NCBI GenBank assembly: GCA_964036315.1 | Contig: OZ038478.1 | Coordinates: forward strand, 143,014,057 to 143,078,056 | Direction of reading: 5' to 3' | Source: Acanthosepion esculentum | Taxonomy: Eukaryota; Mollusca; Cephalopoda; Sepiida; Sepiidae | DNA length: 64,000 nt | Part shown: one piece after another, positions 1 through 10,914 of the stretch | How positions within the stretch are numbered: the first letter of the stretch is position 1 | Layout: every line of letters begins with the position of its first letter | Notes under the pieces: model-generated | Told to the model about the DNA's origin: nothing | Databases searched by the model: none | What the model saw: only the letters and a program-made list of their open reading frames with translations | Made by a program: the position numbers and the translations under genes

Positions 1-2
1 TT

Positions 3-398
3 CATAGATACATCTACGGCAGACATTTTATGTTAGAAACGGATCATAAACCTCTGATCACTATTTTTGGGTCAAAGAAAAGGTTACCCGTTTATACGGC
101 AAATCGACTGTTAAGATGGGGAACCATTCTTCTCAATTATGATTTTCACATAAAGCACCTATCATCGAAAAATATAATTCATGCGGATACTTTATCAAGT
201 CTCGTACCGAGTCAAGAAGAAAGATTCGAAGAATCAATTATTGCAAATATCAGAGCAGATTATGAGGTGAAAAGCATGGTAAACAGCATTTTAAGAGAGC
301 CACCGGTTACATCAAAGGAAATAAAAAAAGAAGATGAAAGCGATGATTTCATTTTAGAAATAAAAAGCAAAATGGTAGCAAATGACCAAAAAGTGTAG
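3..398 (+). pseudogene. gypsy RNase H C-terminal part and linker
   Basis: The reading frame holds the motif TDHKPLITIF, typical of the RNase H domain of Ty3/gypsy Pol, then the C-terminal RNase H pattern RLLRWGTILLNYDFHIKH followed by a HADTLSSL stretch (the usual form is H-x-ADxLSR). RNase H removes the RNA strand from the RNA-DNA hybrid during reverse transcription. The frame ends at a TAG at 396-398 where the second copy reads CAT, so the stop is a point mutation that separates RNase H from integrase. The N-terminal catalytic part lies outside the window. Confidence 0.85.
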
Positions 399-461
399 GA
401 GATTTATTCAATATGTGACGGAATTTTATTATATGGTGAGAGAGTAGTAGTAGCAAAAAAG

Positions 462-1433
462 TTGCAGAAAAGAATACTGCGGGACTTTCATATCGGTCAC
501 CCGGGGGTTAATAGAAGAAAAATATTAATGCGAAGCTTTGTATATTGGAAAGGAATGGATGTGGATATCGAAAACATGGTTCATCGATGTAAAGTGTGTG
601 CGTTAGCAGCTAAGGCACCAACTATAGTACACAAACCATGGCCAAAGACGGATCATCCGTGGACAAGATTACACATTGATTTCGCCGGTCCAGTAGAAGA
701 TTATTACTATTTAATAGTGGTAGATAGTTTACAAAATGGCCGGAAGTACTACGCTGCAAAAAGCCTACGTCCAATACCACAACAACTTTTTTGCATGAAC
801 TATTTGCACGGTTCGGTGTGCCAGAGTGTATTGTGAGTGACAATGGTACACAATTCACTTCTGAAGAATTTAAGGAATTTTGTGAGTTATATCAAATTAA
901 CCACATAACGACGCCGCCGTATCATCCGAGATCCAATGGACTCGCAGAAAGATGTGTCTATACGTTAAAGCGCGCTCTGAAGAAAGCCTCAGGAGTTCCA
1001 ACGGAAAAGGCGCTTCAGCAATTCCTACAAGTATACAGAATCACGCCAAACCAGAGAACACAATCAAACATCGCACCAGCTGAACTAATGTTCGCTAGGA
1101 AAATTAAGTCAGTGTTTGACAAGCTTTTGCCAGGAAAAAATAGAGTAAAGAATACTATGTATACAGCTAGAAAAAAATACACCGACGGAGAGAAGGTGTT
1201 TTTCAAGTGCTACAGAAATAACGTTGAGTTCTGTGAGCGAGGCATAGTGGACAAGAGAATCGGTGACCTGATTTACATAATTAAAGGGCAGATGAGGAGG
1301 AAGATCCCATTGATGTAATGTATGATATTTTTCAAGTAGAACCTCCGCAGAATACTCCTGAACCGAGAAGATCCGGTAGGAAACGAAAGTTCACGGACCC
1401 ATTGGACGTGAATCCAAAACGAAAAAGATATTA
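462..1433 (+). pseudogene. gypsy integrase, broken
   Basis: Integrase inserts the cDNA copy into the genome. The N-terminal zinc-binding domain is visible as an H-H-C-C set (FHIGHPGVNRRK, then CKVCA). The core has the first Asp in HIDFAGP, the second in VSDNGTQF and the Glu in NGLAERC, so the DDE triad is present, but spread over two frames because of a shift near 720-790. The C-terminal part runs to 1318. A roughly 73-bp deletion after 1289 shifts the end, whose basic tail (RRSGRKRK) is still readable to 1433. Compared with copy 2, this copy keeps SDNG and NGL where the other has SDNC and NAL. Confidence 0.85.
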
Positions 1434-1749
1434 AAATTAAGCAGATTGACATATACATAGGAAGTATGCAAATGGGATCTACGAAGTGTCTAGAAAATAC
1501 TAATAAATCAATCCAAAGAGACAGAAATTTAAAATTAAAAAAAGGTCTCAAATTTGATGAATAACGCCGTAGGTAATCCATTCATCATTATTTTCCTAGC
1601 CTTTTCAAAAGGGTGAAAGACAACCAGTTTGAACACGTTGAACTAACTTCACTGATCGGGAACCAATACTAAGCATACAAAATCCTATTAGAATCGGATA
1701 GGCTGAGCGTTAGTTTAAATAACTATATAATAAACAAGACCCTTCCGCT

Positions 1750-2240
1750 TAACGAATGTTTAATCTTTTATAATTTCACCACAACCAAGGCAAGTATAGT
1801 CACTAGAATATAAGCGTTTACTGAGGGTAAAATAAAAATGCAGAATTCAAATGACATTGGATTTACATTTTTGATGATCGCAGTTGATAGGAAAGTAGTA
1901 GGGTGGAAGAGAGTTCCACAAGTGAGACGGGCGAGAAAAGAAACTATTAACATAAAACTTATAGTTACAAGTAGCAGTCTCAACAGTGAAATTATGAAAC
2001 ATAACTGCCAAACTAGTACCGCACTTAAATTAGTGATATGAACGTACCAACAATGAAAGTTCATCAGAACACTTACCGTGAAAAGATTTACGATGAGGAA
2101 AAGAGAAGATACGTTACGGCGGTGGAAAAGTGACTGAATCCTAGATACGAGGTCAGAACTGATAATGTTGCCGATTCTTCTTTGGATTTTGTCCAGAATC
2201 TCTAGACACATCACAGAAACACCAGTCTAGATGTCATAAA
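1750..2240 (-). pseudogene. CR1/Jockey-like LINE, C-terminal RT-ORF remnant
   Basis: On the minus strand the sequence reads LDKIQRRIGNIIS, then SRIQSLFHRRNVSSLFL. This is the conserved tail of the ORF2 protein of a LINE family whose other remnants lie at 2925-3625, 5340-5900, 12360-12890 and 42060-42780. Downstream in the same orientation the HCWYVHITN region is a degraded form of the usual end region. The DNA also matches the 5340-5900 remnant (shared block at about 1985-2020 and 5448-5480). Frames are broken and no catalytic RT motif is included. Assignment to CR1 or Jockey is tentative. Confidence 0.7.
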
Positions 2241-2924
2241 ATTATTCGATGCAAGGGCCAATGGTAGCCATATAAATTTGTAATATGGATACTAGCGAGA
2301 CAAATGGTCTAGTGGTTTTTCTTAGCAGTTAACATAGCAATTGATTCAATAAAATTATTCTACTTCATTTCAGTGCAAAATATGATAAGAAGAAGGCGTA
2401 CTGAGTTGCTTTTCTGGAGGTTAGCATTAGCCAATCCTGAGTGAAATAAAAATAAGACGATTAACATGGAGCAGTTTTGTTTTGGATGCATTAAAATTAA
2501 CAAGTCATTTGTTCCCTTCTTTTAAAACAGATTGTCGTTCATTTTCCAGATCAGCTGCCAATTGGGTTTCGTGTTTTCGGAGTGTCTATTTTCTTTAAAA
2601 TCTATATATTGAAGTCTGACTTCATAAAATTAAAGAAACCTGATAATTATGTAAATTAGGAAAACTGACTTCTTTAGCTGTAGGGTATGTATTTCTTCAA
2701 TGCGAAATATTTGCTTCGTTTGAAACCACGTCAATACATCTCGGTGGAAGAATACGCTTGTTTCACTCTCGCTATCTACGTCCATTTTGGCTAACTCTCC
2801 GTACACTAAAATGTATCGATTCTTCTCTGACGATTTCTTTAATGGCTGCAAATTCATCACTAATCAGTATATGCATAAACGATCTGCATAAGAATATTTT
2901 AAAATATCTATGCTGATGATGTCA

Positions 2925-3625
2925 CCTCCAAAACTCGAGCAGATTATTCCCACGATTCACTTCTTTGTGAAAATGACGCACAAGAGGATGCTTCTACGAT
3001 TACTACAATCTTAACCTATTCAAGTTCAAGGTCAAGCGTTATCACCCTCTCATATCTCCATAAACAGTGCAGTTTTATATGTAAATCTCTATCCCGAGTG
3101 GATCTTGGGCATTGTACAAGATGAAAATCACTGTTAAAACTAGTTGAGAATTTCAGTAATTTTGTATAACTTCAAAATCGTATTTGAATAAGTTAAAATA
3201 AACATATACTGTAACTGTAGAAAAAGAAAAAAATATTCTATCTTTCGCAGTATAATTGCAAGATAAGATTATGCAATTTTATGTGTATGTGTATGTGTGT
3301 TTGCGCCCGCTTTTGTCTGCCTCGAATGTCATTGATCACGGCCGGACATCATGGCTTCAGTCACATTCCAACCGCCATAACGTAGCTTTGCTCTGCCTTT
3401 TCCATAAATACTTTTATTGTAATTGTTCTGATAAACCTCCCTTGGTACCTAGATTTTATGAATTTAAGTGTAATAATAGATTAGCAGAAAGCATACACGT
3501 ATACATACATATTAGAGTCATTGTGGTCTGTAGATTTTTTAAATCAGCCGACTCCAAGAAGTTCTCTGTTCTTCTGAACCAACTTTTATTGTTTTTGCCA
3601 TGATCGGGGCAATAGCATTTGGCTC
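2925..3625 (+). pseudogene. CR1/Jockey-like LINE, 3' remnant
   Basis: The plus strand carries SRHNVALLCLFHKYF and then a CNCSDKPPLVPRFYEF stretch, the degraded form of the RRNVASL-LFYRYFHG-CSDEL-SLVP-LHEF tail of the same LINE family. Upstream, 2935-3110 resembles 42140-42330 at DNA level (shared pieces around the cccacga block). The copy faces the remnant at 1750-2240 head-on, so two copies inserted in opposite orientation. No intact frame remains. Confidence 0.65.
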
Positions 3626-3639
3626 CGTTCTTAAGATTC

Positions 3640-5335
3640 ACTGTTGAGAACTGCGAGATTAGAGCACTCTCAACGCATTTTCTTCTCATTAAATTATGTT
3701 CTCTTCTGATTAGACTGGCGTTTTTTAAATCAAAACTCTGGTCAAATGTATTACTGTGAAATACCAGTGTATTGACATTGTTGTTGTGAAGGAATATCAC
3801 TCCGGTGTTCATATAATTGTTTTTGAGGTTTCTGGATATTTCGGCAATGTACATCAATGTTCATTTTGTGCAGTCTATTTTGTATATCCCTACCTCAGTT
3901 CTGTTGTTGCAATCACGTTAGATATTAACTATATCTCTTCTTGTTTCAGATGTGGTGTTGATGACTGTTATGTCAAAATCGAACCGTTTTTTTTCTCTTC
4001 CAGTGGAGTTGGTAGATGGGATTATTTTTTCGATTTTGTTATGGTTGTCCGGATCATCATTTGTGGGGTTTTCTGGTTTTTGTATTTTTTCTGAGAATTC
4101 TGTAGGATTTGCGTTTGGCGTTGTGCAGGAAATTATTCAGGAATTGGAGGAGTATAGGGTGATTTCAATGTACTTTACTTTATGGCCTGGAATTGGGGGC
4201 TACATTTTCTAAGCGATCTTAAATAAAAGCCTATGATCACACTGGATGTTCATTTACTGTTTTGTCTCCATTTGCCTTGAATGCGTTAGTTGTCTGACCG
4301 TAATATTCATTGATAGAGTCTGTAAAACGCTGTTAAGCATTTGTCGAAGAGAGGGAAACTGAAAGAAAGGACATACGCAGGCCTATCAATTGCATTTCCT
4401 CTTCTTGTAAATCTTTGGTGTGAAGGTTAGCGGCTCCAAAGCACAGAGGCACCTCTGCGTTAAAATATGGCATTAAAACATTAAGGCTTTCCTCGCATCT
4501 AATAATTATATATATTTTTTTTACTAAGCTCAGTTTAGTTTGGGAACAGAGACAAATATATATGACAACCAGTGAGGTTCGATGGTGGCTTCTTAACCAT
4601 AACATTAAATAGAAGACATTGACGAAACGCAGAATAATTACGGTACAAATCCTAAACAAATGGGCTTCGAATGTGGATCGAATTCAATTTTTATACTCTG
4701 GAACTCAGATCAATAAAGATTATAACAGAATTTAGTGCTGCCAGTCAATATAACATATATTTCACATTATTTTTACGAAAGTTGTACTATTCCAATACAC
4801 TGCTATTCGAAGCTAAGTGAGAGAATAGTCATGTACCTCTTAGTAGACTAATGTATCATTAAAGTCATTAATACATTTGATCATTACTTAATAGTGAAAA
4901 TGCGAACACGTTGTTATCGGCATCTCCATTAAAAAGATATATGCAAAGTTCAGCCTAAATAGGCACACGTCTGTTTAGGAATGGGTAGAAATATTTAAGT
5001 GGTATCACTCTGCAAAATTGGATACATATGCCCAGTTTAAAATTGAATTTTTGTATCATGATTTCCTTTTTATTACCGAATCATATTTTTTCTTGTTTGT
5101 ATATTGTAATCATTTTTTAGTGCATATTGGAATGATGTATTTTTTTTATATTGAAGTTAGATTAGTGATGTCAAACTCAATCATTATTTACACTATATAT
5201 TGGTATCATAACATTTATGGTATATTGAGATATATTCTTTGTCATTTTACCCCAGGACAATCAATAAAATGTCACTAGAATGCAAGTCCTTACTCAGAGA
5301 GAACAAAATGGAGAGCATAGTAAATAGAATCGGAT
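3640..5335. other. intergenic, nothing recognised
   Basis: AT-rich sequence with no recognisable domain, RNA or terminal repeat. Open frames of about 85 to 115 codons occur (3756-4094 and 3952-4212 plus, 4333-4659 minus), but they overlap in different frames, are rich in Phe and Tyr codons as expected from base composition, and show no conserved motif. Confidence 0.5.
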
Positions 5336-5339
5336 TCAA

Positions 5340-5900
5340 GTAGACTGAAAATCACGATTGATGTAGGGTTAGGGTTAGTGTAAAGAGCTCCATAAGTAAT
5401 AAGTGAAAACTTTAGCATCTAGTTGACTGTAATATCTAGCAATATAAACAGGGAAATTATGAGACCTAACTGCCAATCTAGTCAGTCAGTTAAGTGTTAT
5501 ATGTGATCTTATCTCTTTCAATTCATAACTGACGTGGCAGAATAGTTTTTCTTGTTAGGTTTCCAACCAAGGCTATAGAATCCAGTCCGTCCTGCTATTT
5601 AATCCATGGATGGGGGTAGAAGAGATGAATTTATACCTTTACTAATGATATTTGCGGGTAAATGAATGTAACGACAAGCGAATACTGTGTTGAAATTCAT
5701 GAAGTCTTGGTGCAGAAAAAGAATGACGATCAGAGCAATGACATGAATTTATTCATAGAAAAAGGTAAAAGGGATTCTGCGTTACGGCGATGAGAAAGCG
5801 AATAAAGCCGAGATGCCAGGTCAGAATAACTTCATAGATTATTATTTGAATTTTCTCAAGAATTCCTGGGTGGTTCTTCGTGCTTTTATGGCATACAGAA
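5340..5900 (-). pseudogene. CR1/Jockey-like LINE 3' remnant, split by a SINE
   Basis: Two blocks match the minus-strand LINE tail at 1750-2240: about 5440-5500 (aacagggaaattatgagac, against aacagtgaaattatgaaac at 1985) and about 5770-5880 (cgttacggcgatgagaaa, against cgttacggcggtggaaaa). In the other copy the blocks are about 128 bp apart; here they are about 332 bp apart. The extra roughly 200 bp is a SINE copy. Coding sense is lost. Confidence 0.6.
5535..5735 (-). mobile_element. tRNA-type SINE copy nested in a LINE remnant
   Basis: The block contains the family signature ctatttaatccatggatggg, then an ATG-AATTTATACC-type stretch and a GCG-AAA-GTGAAT-type stretch. These also occur at 6190-6300, 7640-7835 and, reversed, at 18655-18800. 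It fills the gap between two halves of a LINE tail, so it entered after the LINE. The orientation is taken from the B-box-like position in the better copies. Boundaries are approximate. Confidence 0.5.
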
Positions 5901-6184
5901 TTATATTTTTCATGGTATACCGTGTTCATGGATTTGCTTATGGTATATTGAAATAAACTTTTTGTTTCTTCCTTTATGTGTGTTCGTACACAAACGAAAA
6001 CAAATCTAGAGTATTTCATGAGCGTGCTATAATTAAAATTATTTAATAGTAGTTGCGATTATCATATATGATGGATTGATTCATTTTCTACTGCTTATCA
6101 ACTTTTGCAGGCTAAGTAAAGCCAGAATATATACTTAGATTGAAAGAATGCTTTGCGATTATAATGACTTTATATATACAAGTC

Positions 6185-6464
6185 TTACTAATTAGCCCAT
6201 GGATGGGGGAGAAGATGTGGATTCATACTTTTCCCAAGGGTAATTTTGCGTAAGTGAAATAACGAATCCAACTGGAACTGGAACTCGGTTCTCCGATTAA
6301 CTATTCCAAGCCATTATGGGCTATTATACAGTAGAGGCACATACCAGCTTACTGTATCTTCTATTCCCAAGCGGTCTCCCATCTAGATACTGAACAGGCT
6401 CAACATTGCTTAACTTCGGTGATCGTACGGAAACTGGACTTTAAACGTGATATGAGCGTATGCC
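6185..6464 (-). mobile_element. composite SINE with a 5S rRNA-like head
   Basis: Read on the minus strand, a 5S rRNA-like head (6464 to 6346) is followed by sequence with the dispersed SINE signature: a CGAGTTCCAG B-box-like block near 6280, then the body around 6190-6260 with ccatggatggggg on the plus strand. A 5S-type head joined to a SINE body is the layout of SINE3 elements. That the two parts form one transcription unit, rather than two neighbouring insertions, is inference. Confidence 0.5.
6346..6464 (-). pseudogene. 5S rRNA-like sequence
   Basis: The reverse strand aligns along the whole length (about 119 nt) with metazoan 5S rRNA. It shows the CATATCACG start region, the CGATCACCGAAGTTAAGCAA core (plus strand 6405-6425) and the GATGGGAGACCGC and GGGAATA region of the internal promoter. 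The 3' part (agatacagtaagct) is diverged and the 5' end has substitutions. It is a single copy next to SINE-like sequence, so I read it as a pseudogene or SINE head, not a working gene. Its internal control region is fairly well kept, so transcription by Pol III is possible. Confidence 0.8.
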
Positions 6465-6754
6465 CTATTATAAATGGGCCTTGTAAGGAACTACAATTAA
6501 GAAAGTCAATAATCAAGAAGAAATGTTACAATATTTTTGTCCTATGTTAAATGTTTTTTGGTGTATTTTGTATTATTGTTTGACATTAAAAAAATTGTTG
6601 TGGGCATCACTGCACAGCTTTTCAAATCGATTATTTCATCATGTTTTTGAAAAAATACACTTGAAGTTTCAATGAATATTCGATGTATTACAGTTCTATT
6701 TGCAATTATGGAAGAGGGTGAATAATTCTGTACACAAATGTGTATGTTTCATTT

Positions 6755-6755
<1 letters not shown>

Positions 6756-6822
<67 letters not shown>
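6756..6822. repeat. (CT)n microsatellite
   Basis: An uninterrupted CT dinucleotide tract of 67 bp. Confidence 0.99.
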
Positions 6823-6825
<3 letters not shown>

Positions 6826-6829
6826 ACTC

Positions 6830-7635
6830 GTTGATTATATGAAATCATTCAGATAAGAAATTAGAGAAAATAAAATAAATATTTCCTGGCATTTTTACTG
6901 CAAAGGAAAATATAATCAATTCACTGGCGAAAGAATTTCATGTCATAAGATGCTGATATAGCAAATAAACGCATTCTTTAAAATCTTAAATACTCTACTT
7001 CAATGAAAGAATATTTAAGAAATCTTCAAAGTAAGCCTAGCCATCTTTTACGTGCCATTAGAGCGATGATAATATAATGAAGTTGGAACAGAATAATTAT
7101 CGATGCATAAAAGTCGATTGGCAACAAAATTTCGAAATGGGAAAATATAAGTCACTTCATTTACCAAGATAACAATGTAATTAATTTAAAGAGAATAAAA
7201 ACAGAAAAAAATTAACTCAAGCCAAATGATATCAGGCAAATAAATCGAAAATTATTTTGTTTACTCTCAAATCTTTCCACGATATGTTTCCATACTTAAT
7301 TTAAAAATGAACATACATTATTTTAATAATGTAATCAATTGAGTGCGGGAAAGTTGAATACCGAATAGCTTGTATGTGATGAGCATCTATATTATTTCAA
7401 AACCAGCTGTCAATCAAAACGTCTGAATAGCCTAGTGAATAGAAGCTTTGTTTAAGCCTATGTATGTTATTGTATGTTACTCCCCCCCCCGCCGCGTAGA
7501 GATTGTAGTGTCACTGCCTCAACATGATAGGCGTTGCTGCTGTGACTTCCGTTGCAAGTAGGTTATCAAGGTATGCAGTGGCTAGCTCCTAGTGCATCCA
7601 GTTTTGAATTCAAAGGCTTTCTATCTTTCAGACTG
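6830..7635. other. intergenic, nothing recognised
   Basis: AT-rich, without a recognisable domain or terminal repeat. A run of ten C residues lies near 7482-7491. No open frame of note. Confidence 0.4.
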
Positions 7636-7639
7636 ATTG

Positions 7640-7835
7640 CCAACCGAAACTAATGATCTCAGTCTGCTCTGCTATTCGACCCCACGTTAGTGGGAGAAGA
7701 AATTAAATAATTCCTTTTCAAGTATATTTCTGCGAAAGCGAACGACCTCGGCTGGTATTTGAACTTGGCACGCTGATCACAGCTTAACAACCCGTAGACG
7801 ATCTAAGTGCTTGAATTTAGCGAGATTCAGTGAGT
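7640..7835 (-). mobile_element. tRNA-derived SINE
   Basis: On the minus strand the copy starts with a tRNA-like part. A B-box-like AAGTTCAAATACC (plus strand near 7757-7770) follows GTCTACGGGTTGTTAAGCTG, as in an anticodon-loop to T-arm region. The body, GCTTTCGCAGAAATATACTT and then CCCACTAACGTGGGG, matches the other copies at 5535-5735, 6190-6300 and 18655-18800. Such SINEs are copied by Pol III and by a partner LINE; the partner is not known from the sequence. Confidence 0.6.
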
Positions 7836-7983
7836 TTAATCTTTCGGTTAGACAGTGAATTTAAAATGTTCTCTTATATTTGTAAAATAAAAACATAGAG
7901 GAATTTTGGAAAAGTTATCTATTACAAAATATTCTCTATTCCCGTGATTTGAAGCAAGAGTTCTAAGCTAAATACCCAGAAGA

Positions 7984-8286
7984 TTGCGAAAAACAAAGGT
8001 AATAGGGTTCTCTAGGAAGCCGGGTGTAACATACCAGACCTTAAAAGGCAGACAGCCAATCAAAGCGATTTCTCATTATCGTCATGACTCTTCCTTTGCG
8101 AGCATTTCGATCTGTTCAAACTCATTTGCATTTCTTCAAGAGATCCAAACTGTGGTTCAAACTGCTAATATACTGAATTATAGTTCAGATGTATACTCCG
8201 CCAAGGACAAATATGGTCTTGAATTTAGAGTTATTCCCTCTCGTACAGCCAATCGCAGTTTGTTCTTCAATTTAACCCATAGCTAA
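7984..8286 (+). other. open frame of 100 codons, unrecognised
   Basis: The frame starts at an internal ATT/ATG-poor stretch and reads KPGVTYQTLKGRQPIKAISH in its first third. I recognise no domain, signal peptide or membrane segment. The composition is less biased than the surrounding chance frames, so it may be the tail of a dispersed repeat. A host exon cannot be excluded, but nothing supports one. Confidence 0.25.
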
Positions 8287-8289
8287 GGC

Positions 8290-10500
8290 GAGTAGAGATT
8301 AATTAATATAGTTACATCCACGAATTCGGTATACGTAAGGTTTAAAATGAATTTAACAAAATGAAAAAACTTTCCTAAAGCTTCTAATTTAGCTTTAAAT
8401 GAAAGCAAAATGATTCAATTTACCATTATCCAGTAACCAAAATACTTTGGTTTACTTCAGACAGAAATTATATTGATTGAAATAGTTTCATTTTTTCAGT
8501 AAAATCGAAAACGTCAGCCATTTTGTACACAGTTGTAAACAAAACTTATATTTTCCGGTTTAAAAAGCTTGCAAAATTAAAATATATATTTCTGAAACGT
8601 TATCTTAGGAAAATTAGCAAATTTAAAGTTAAGTTAATGTGATTTTATTTATAGCATAAAATGTTGTATACAATCATTTCCTATCTTCTGACGTCTTAAT
8701 CGATTTACTGGCGGCGGTTTGATTGCCGAAAGTGATCATAATTATCTATGCTGTAGTAGACGAGAATTTTCATTGTTTTGCTTTTCGTAAGTGCGGACAA
8801 CCCTTAAAATATGTGATCTTTTATTACTGGATTTATTGGTTTGTGCATCCATATTTCAGAAGCTGTGCATTGATATACATATATAAAAACAAATCGAAAT
8901 TCTTTGAAAATAAACGGGGTCTTCAGATTGTAACAAGCTTTAAAATATATGATTAGTAAAATTCATCTGTAAAAGATTCAAAAACTTCATAATTTTATTC
9001 AATTTGAAATTGTAAAAAAATGAAAACAAATCTTGTAAAAATTAATTTTTCAACGACTATTTTTTTCTTCAGGCACTATTGTCTTTAATATATATTATTC
9101 CTAAAAGCAATTAAAAGATTCTGTAGTTTAATAAAGTCTTAGTTTGATTGCGTTTTTTCATTTTTCGATTCAGAACAGATTTTCGGTAAGACCGGATCCG
9201 ACTTTGCAAAATGAAATCGGGGCTTTGAATTCTGAAAACCTTCTGCTAATATATAATATAAATTCTGCTAATATAGCCAATATAAATTATCTCCATGAAT
9301 TTCTGAAGCATTCATAAAATTAAATAAGGGGGGAAAAACACATGTAAAAATAGATTTTTTACCAAGATTTTCTAATAAAAAATTCAAAAATACTTTAATT
9401 CATTTGTGTAGAAGTCTTGAAAAATTCATCAAACTCAGAGAATTATTTAATTATTCCAAGAATTTCCAAATTAATGTGTCTGTCACCGCAAAAAAAGAGG
9501 CGAAAATTTGCTATCCTTAAAATCAGTACAGCCACCGACGCAAGAAAAACAAGTTTTTTAATCAACATTTAAAATGTTCTAAAAAGGAGTAAAAAAAATT
9601 AAAATAATCAAAAAAATAAATACTTTGATACTTCCACTTAGTAATATCATAAAGATTTGAGGACTAAAACTATGTTTTTATTACGTTTAGACCATGTTTT
9701 CATCACGGTATGCTGAGTTTTATCGATCTCATGGAAGTATCTAAATTAATAACTTTCCCACGGGTATTTGTGTGAAAGTGAATACAGCGATTGCGACCGA
9801 ATTTTCTTTAACATGTACATAATCTGAACATTCTCGGAGGTAACGGCGGTTTAAATGCAGAGACTAAATCAAAACTATCAAGTTGAGAACATTGGTTCGA
9901 ATAAATCGATATAAAGACTATTTTTCTGTTTTTTATCAAATATGAGGATTATCATTGCGCTGCATAACTACAGGATTTTATAATTTTGCTTCTTCATCTA
10001 AGTTTGGTCAAATTTCTCAGTGGAAAACTGTCAGAGCGTGGAACGGCGTCCAGTGTTTACGAGGTTGTCCAGCAAACACTTCGATAGGAACACACGCTTC
10101 TCTTGAGTCTGGTCAGATATAAACTACCATATACAACTTGTAACTGATGCCTTCGTGCATCATGCGTAAAATGGGGAACACGATCGGATGTTTAGCACTT
10201 GAATGTAAAATTTAAAATAGGAAATTATCTTGTATACCATTATCAATGTTAGAAATAAACAATTTAAGCAGGCAATTTCCCTGATTTTGACAGAGATCAC
10301 GAGCAGTGATAGTGTACGCCATACAATCATTTCTCGTGCTATCAGGAACGGAAAACTCTTAGAAACACTTAGGCTGTTTTAAAAAGCCACGTGGAAAACC
10401 GAATTTTATTAAAATTCACTTAGTAAGTCTTAAGACGATTAATATTGCATCTGTAGTTATAATCTAATGACAATAATAACTTTCTACGTGTCTAGCTCGA
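8290..10500. other. intergenic with one faint SINE copy
   Basis: Mostly AT-rich unique-looking sequence. Around 9690-9800 a block with cacggtatgctgag, actttcccacgggtatttgt and gtgaaagtgaata resembles the SINE body seen at 7640-7835, so a degraded copy is likely. No coding sequence recognised; the 77-codon frame at 8723-8956 has no known motif. Confidence 0.4.
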
Positions 10501-10510
10501 AAAGGTCGGT

Positions 10511-10675
10511 TGGTTATTTTGTTTTATGGCATATCAAAACCTCAGTGGGTCATTTAATGCCAACAAACTTTTGAAATAGATTCATAGCGATGGTTTGGTT
10601 TGGTTTGTTTGGTTTGGTTTGTTTTACGGCATATCAACCTCAATGTGTCATTTAATGCCGACAACTTTTTTGTCC
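10511..10675 (+). repeat. direct repeat, two copies of about 60 bp
   Basis: The block ttttatggcatatcaaaacc followed by tcatttaatgcc at 10520-10572 recurs as ttttacggcatatcaacctc followed by tcatttaatgccgac at 10621-10665. A T/G-rich spacer made of tttgg and ttggt words separates them. The second copy runs into the transposase remnant. Origin unknown. Confidence 0.8.
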
Positions 10676-10735
10676 TGGTAATGTTTTTGTTTTGTCAAAA
10701 GTATATTTTTGGTAATATTTTTTTCCTCAAAATTA

Positions 10736-10911
10736 TATGGGGCGTGATCGAGGCCAAGACCAATAAGCAGGCCCACAACACGGTCGGCCATCCGAAGGCT
10801 GCCCTCGTGGAGGTGTTCACCTCTATGGACAAGGACATGGTCGCCAAAGCGTGTGACTCATTTTGCGCCCACCTTGAGATGTTCATCACCGCATTTAGCA
10901 AAACTCACTAA
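10736..10911 (+). pseudogene. Tc1/mariner-type DDE transposase, C-terminal tail
   Basis: About 58 codons read WGVIEAKTNKQAHNT, then LVEVFTSMDKDMVAKACDSF and HLEMFITA. This spacing (W-G-x-IE-x-x-TN-K-x-HNT, then a K-AC-x-F-x-x-LE-x-I motif) is typical of the C-terminal end of IS630/Tc1/mariner-type transposases. The catalytic DDE part is absent; upstream sequence is AT-rich and unrelated. The tail is richer in GC than its flanks. It ends at a TAA with no terminal inverted repeat visible nearby. Family-level assignment rests on pattern memory, not on a search. Confidence 0.55.
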
Positions 10912-10914
10912 AAA

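Larger units (their letters stand above)
1..1480 (+). mobile_element. Ty3/gypsy retrotransposon, 3' part of pol, copy 1 (cut by window edge)
   Basis: This stretch aligns almost base for base with 38243 to about 39790, the matching part of the more complete gypsy copy in this window. It carries the end of RNase H, the linker and the integrase. The left end is lost at the window edge. Homology stops near 1478, so the polypurine tract and 3' LTR seen in the other copy at 39863-40142 are missing. Relative to copy 2 it also lacks about 73 bp after position 1289, inside the integrase C-terminal region. Several stops and frameshifts make it non-functional. The clade (Mag-like) is inferred from the primer-binding site of the other copy. 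Confidence 0.9.

Noticed and set aside
10600..10735. N-terminal part of the open frame leading into the transposase tail
   Set aside because: The first 45 codons are T/G-rich repeat sequence unrelated to transposases; only the part from about 10736 fits the family.
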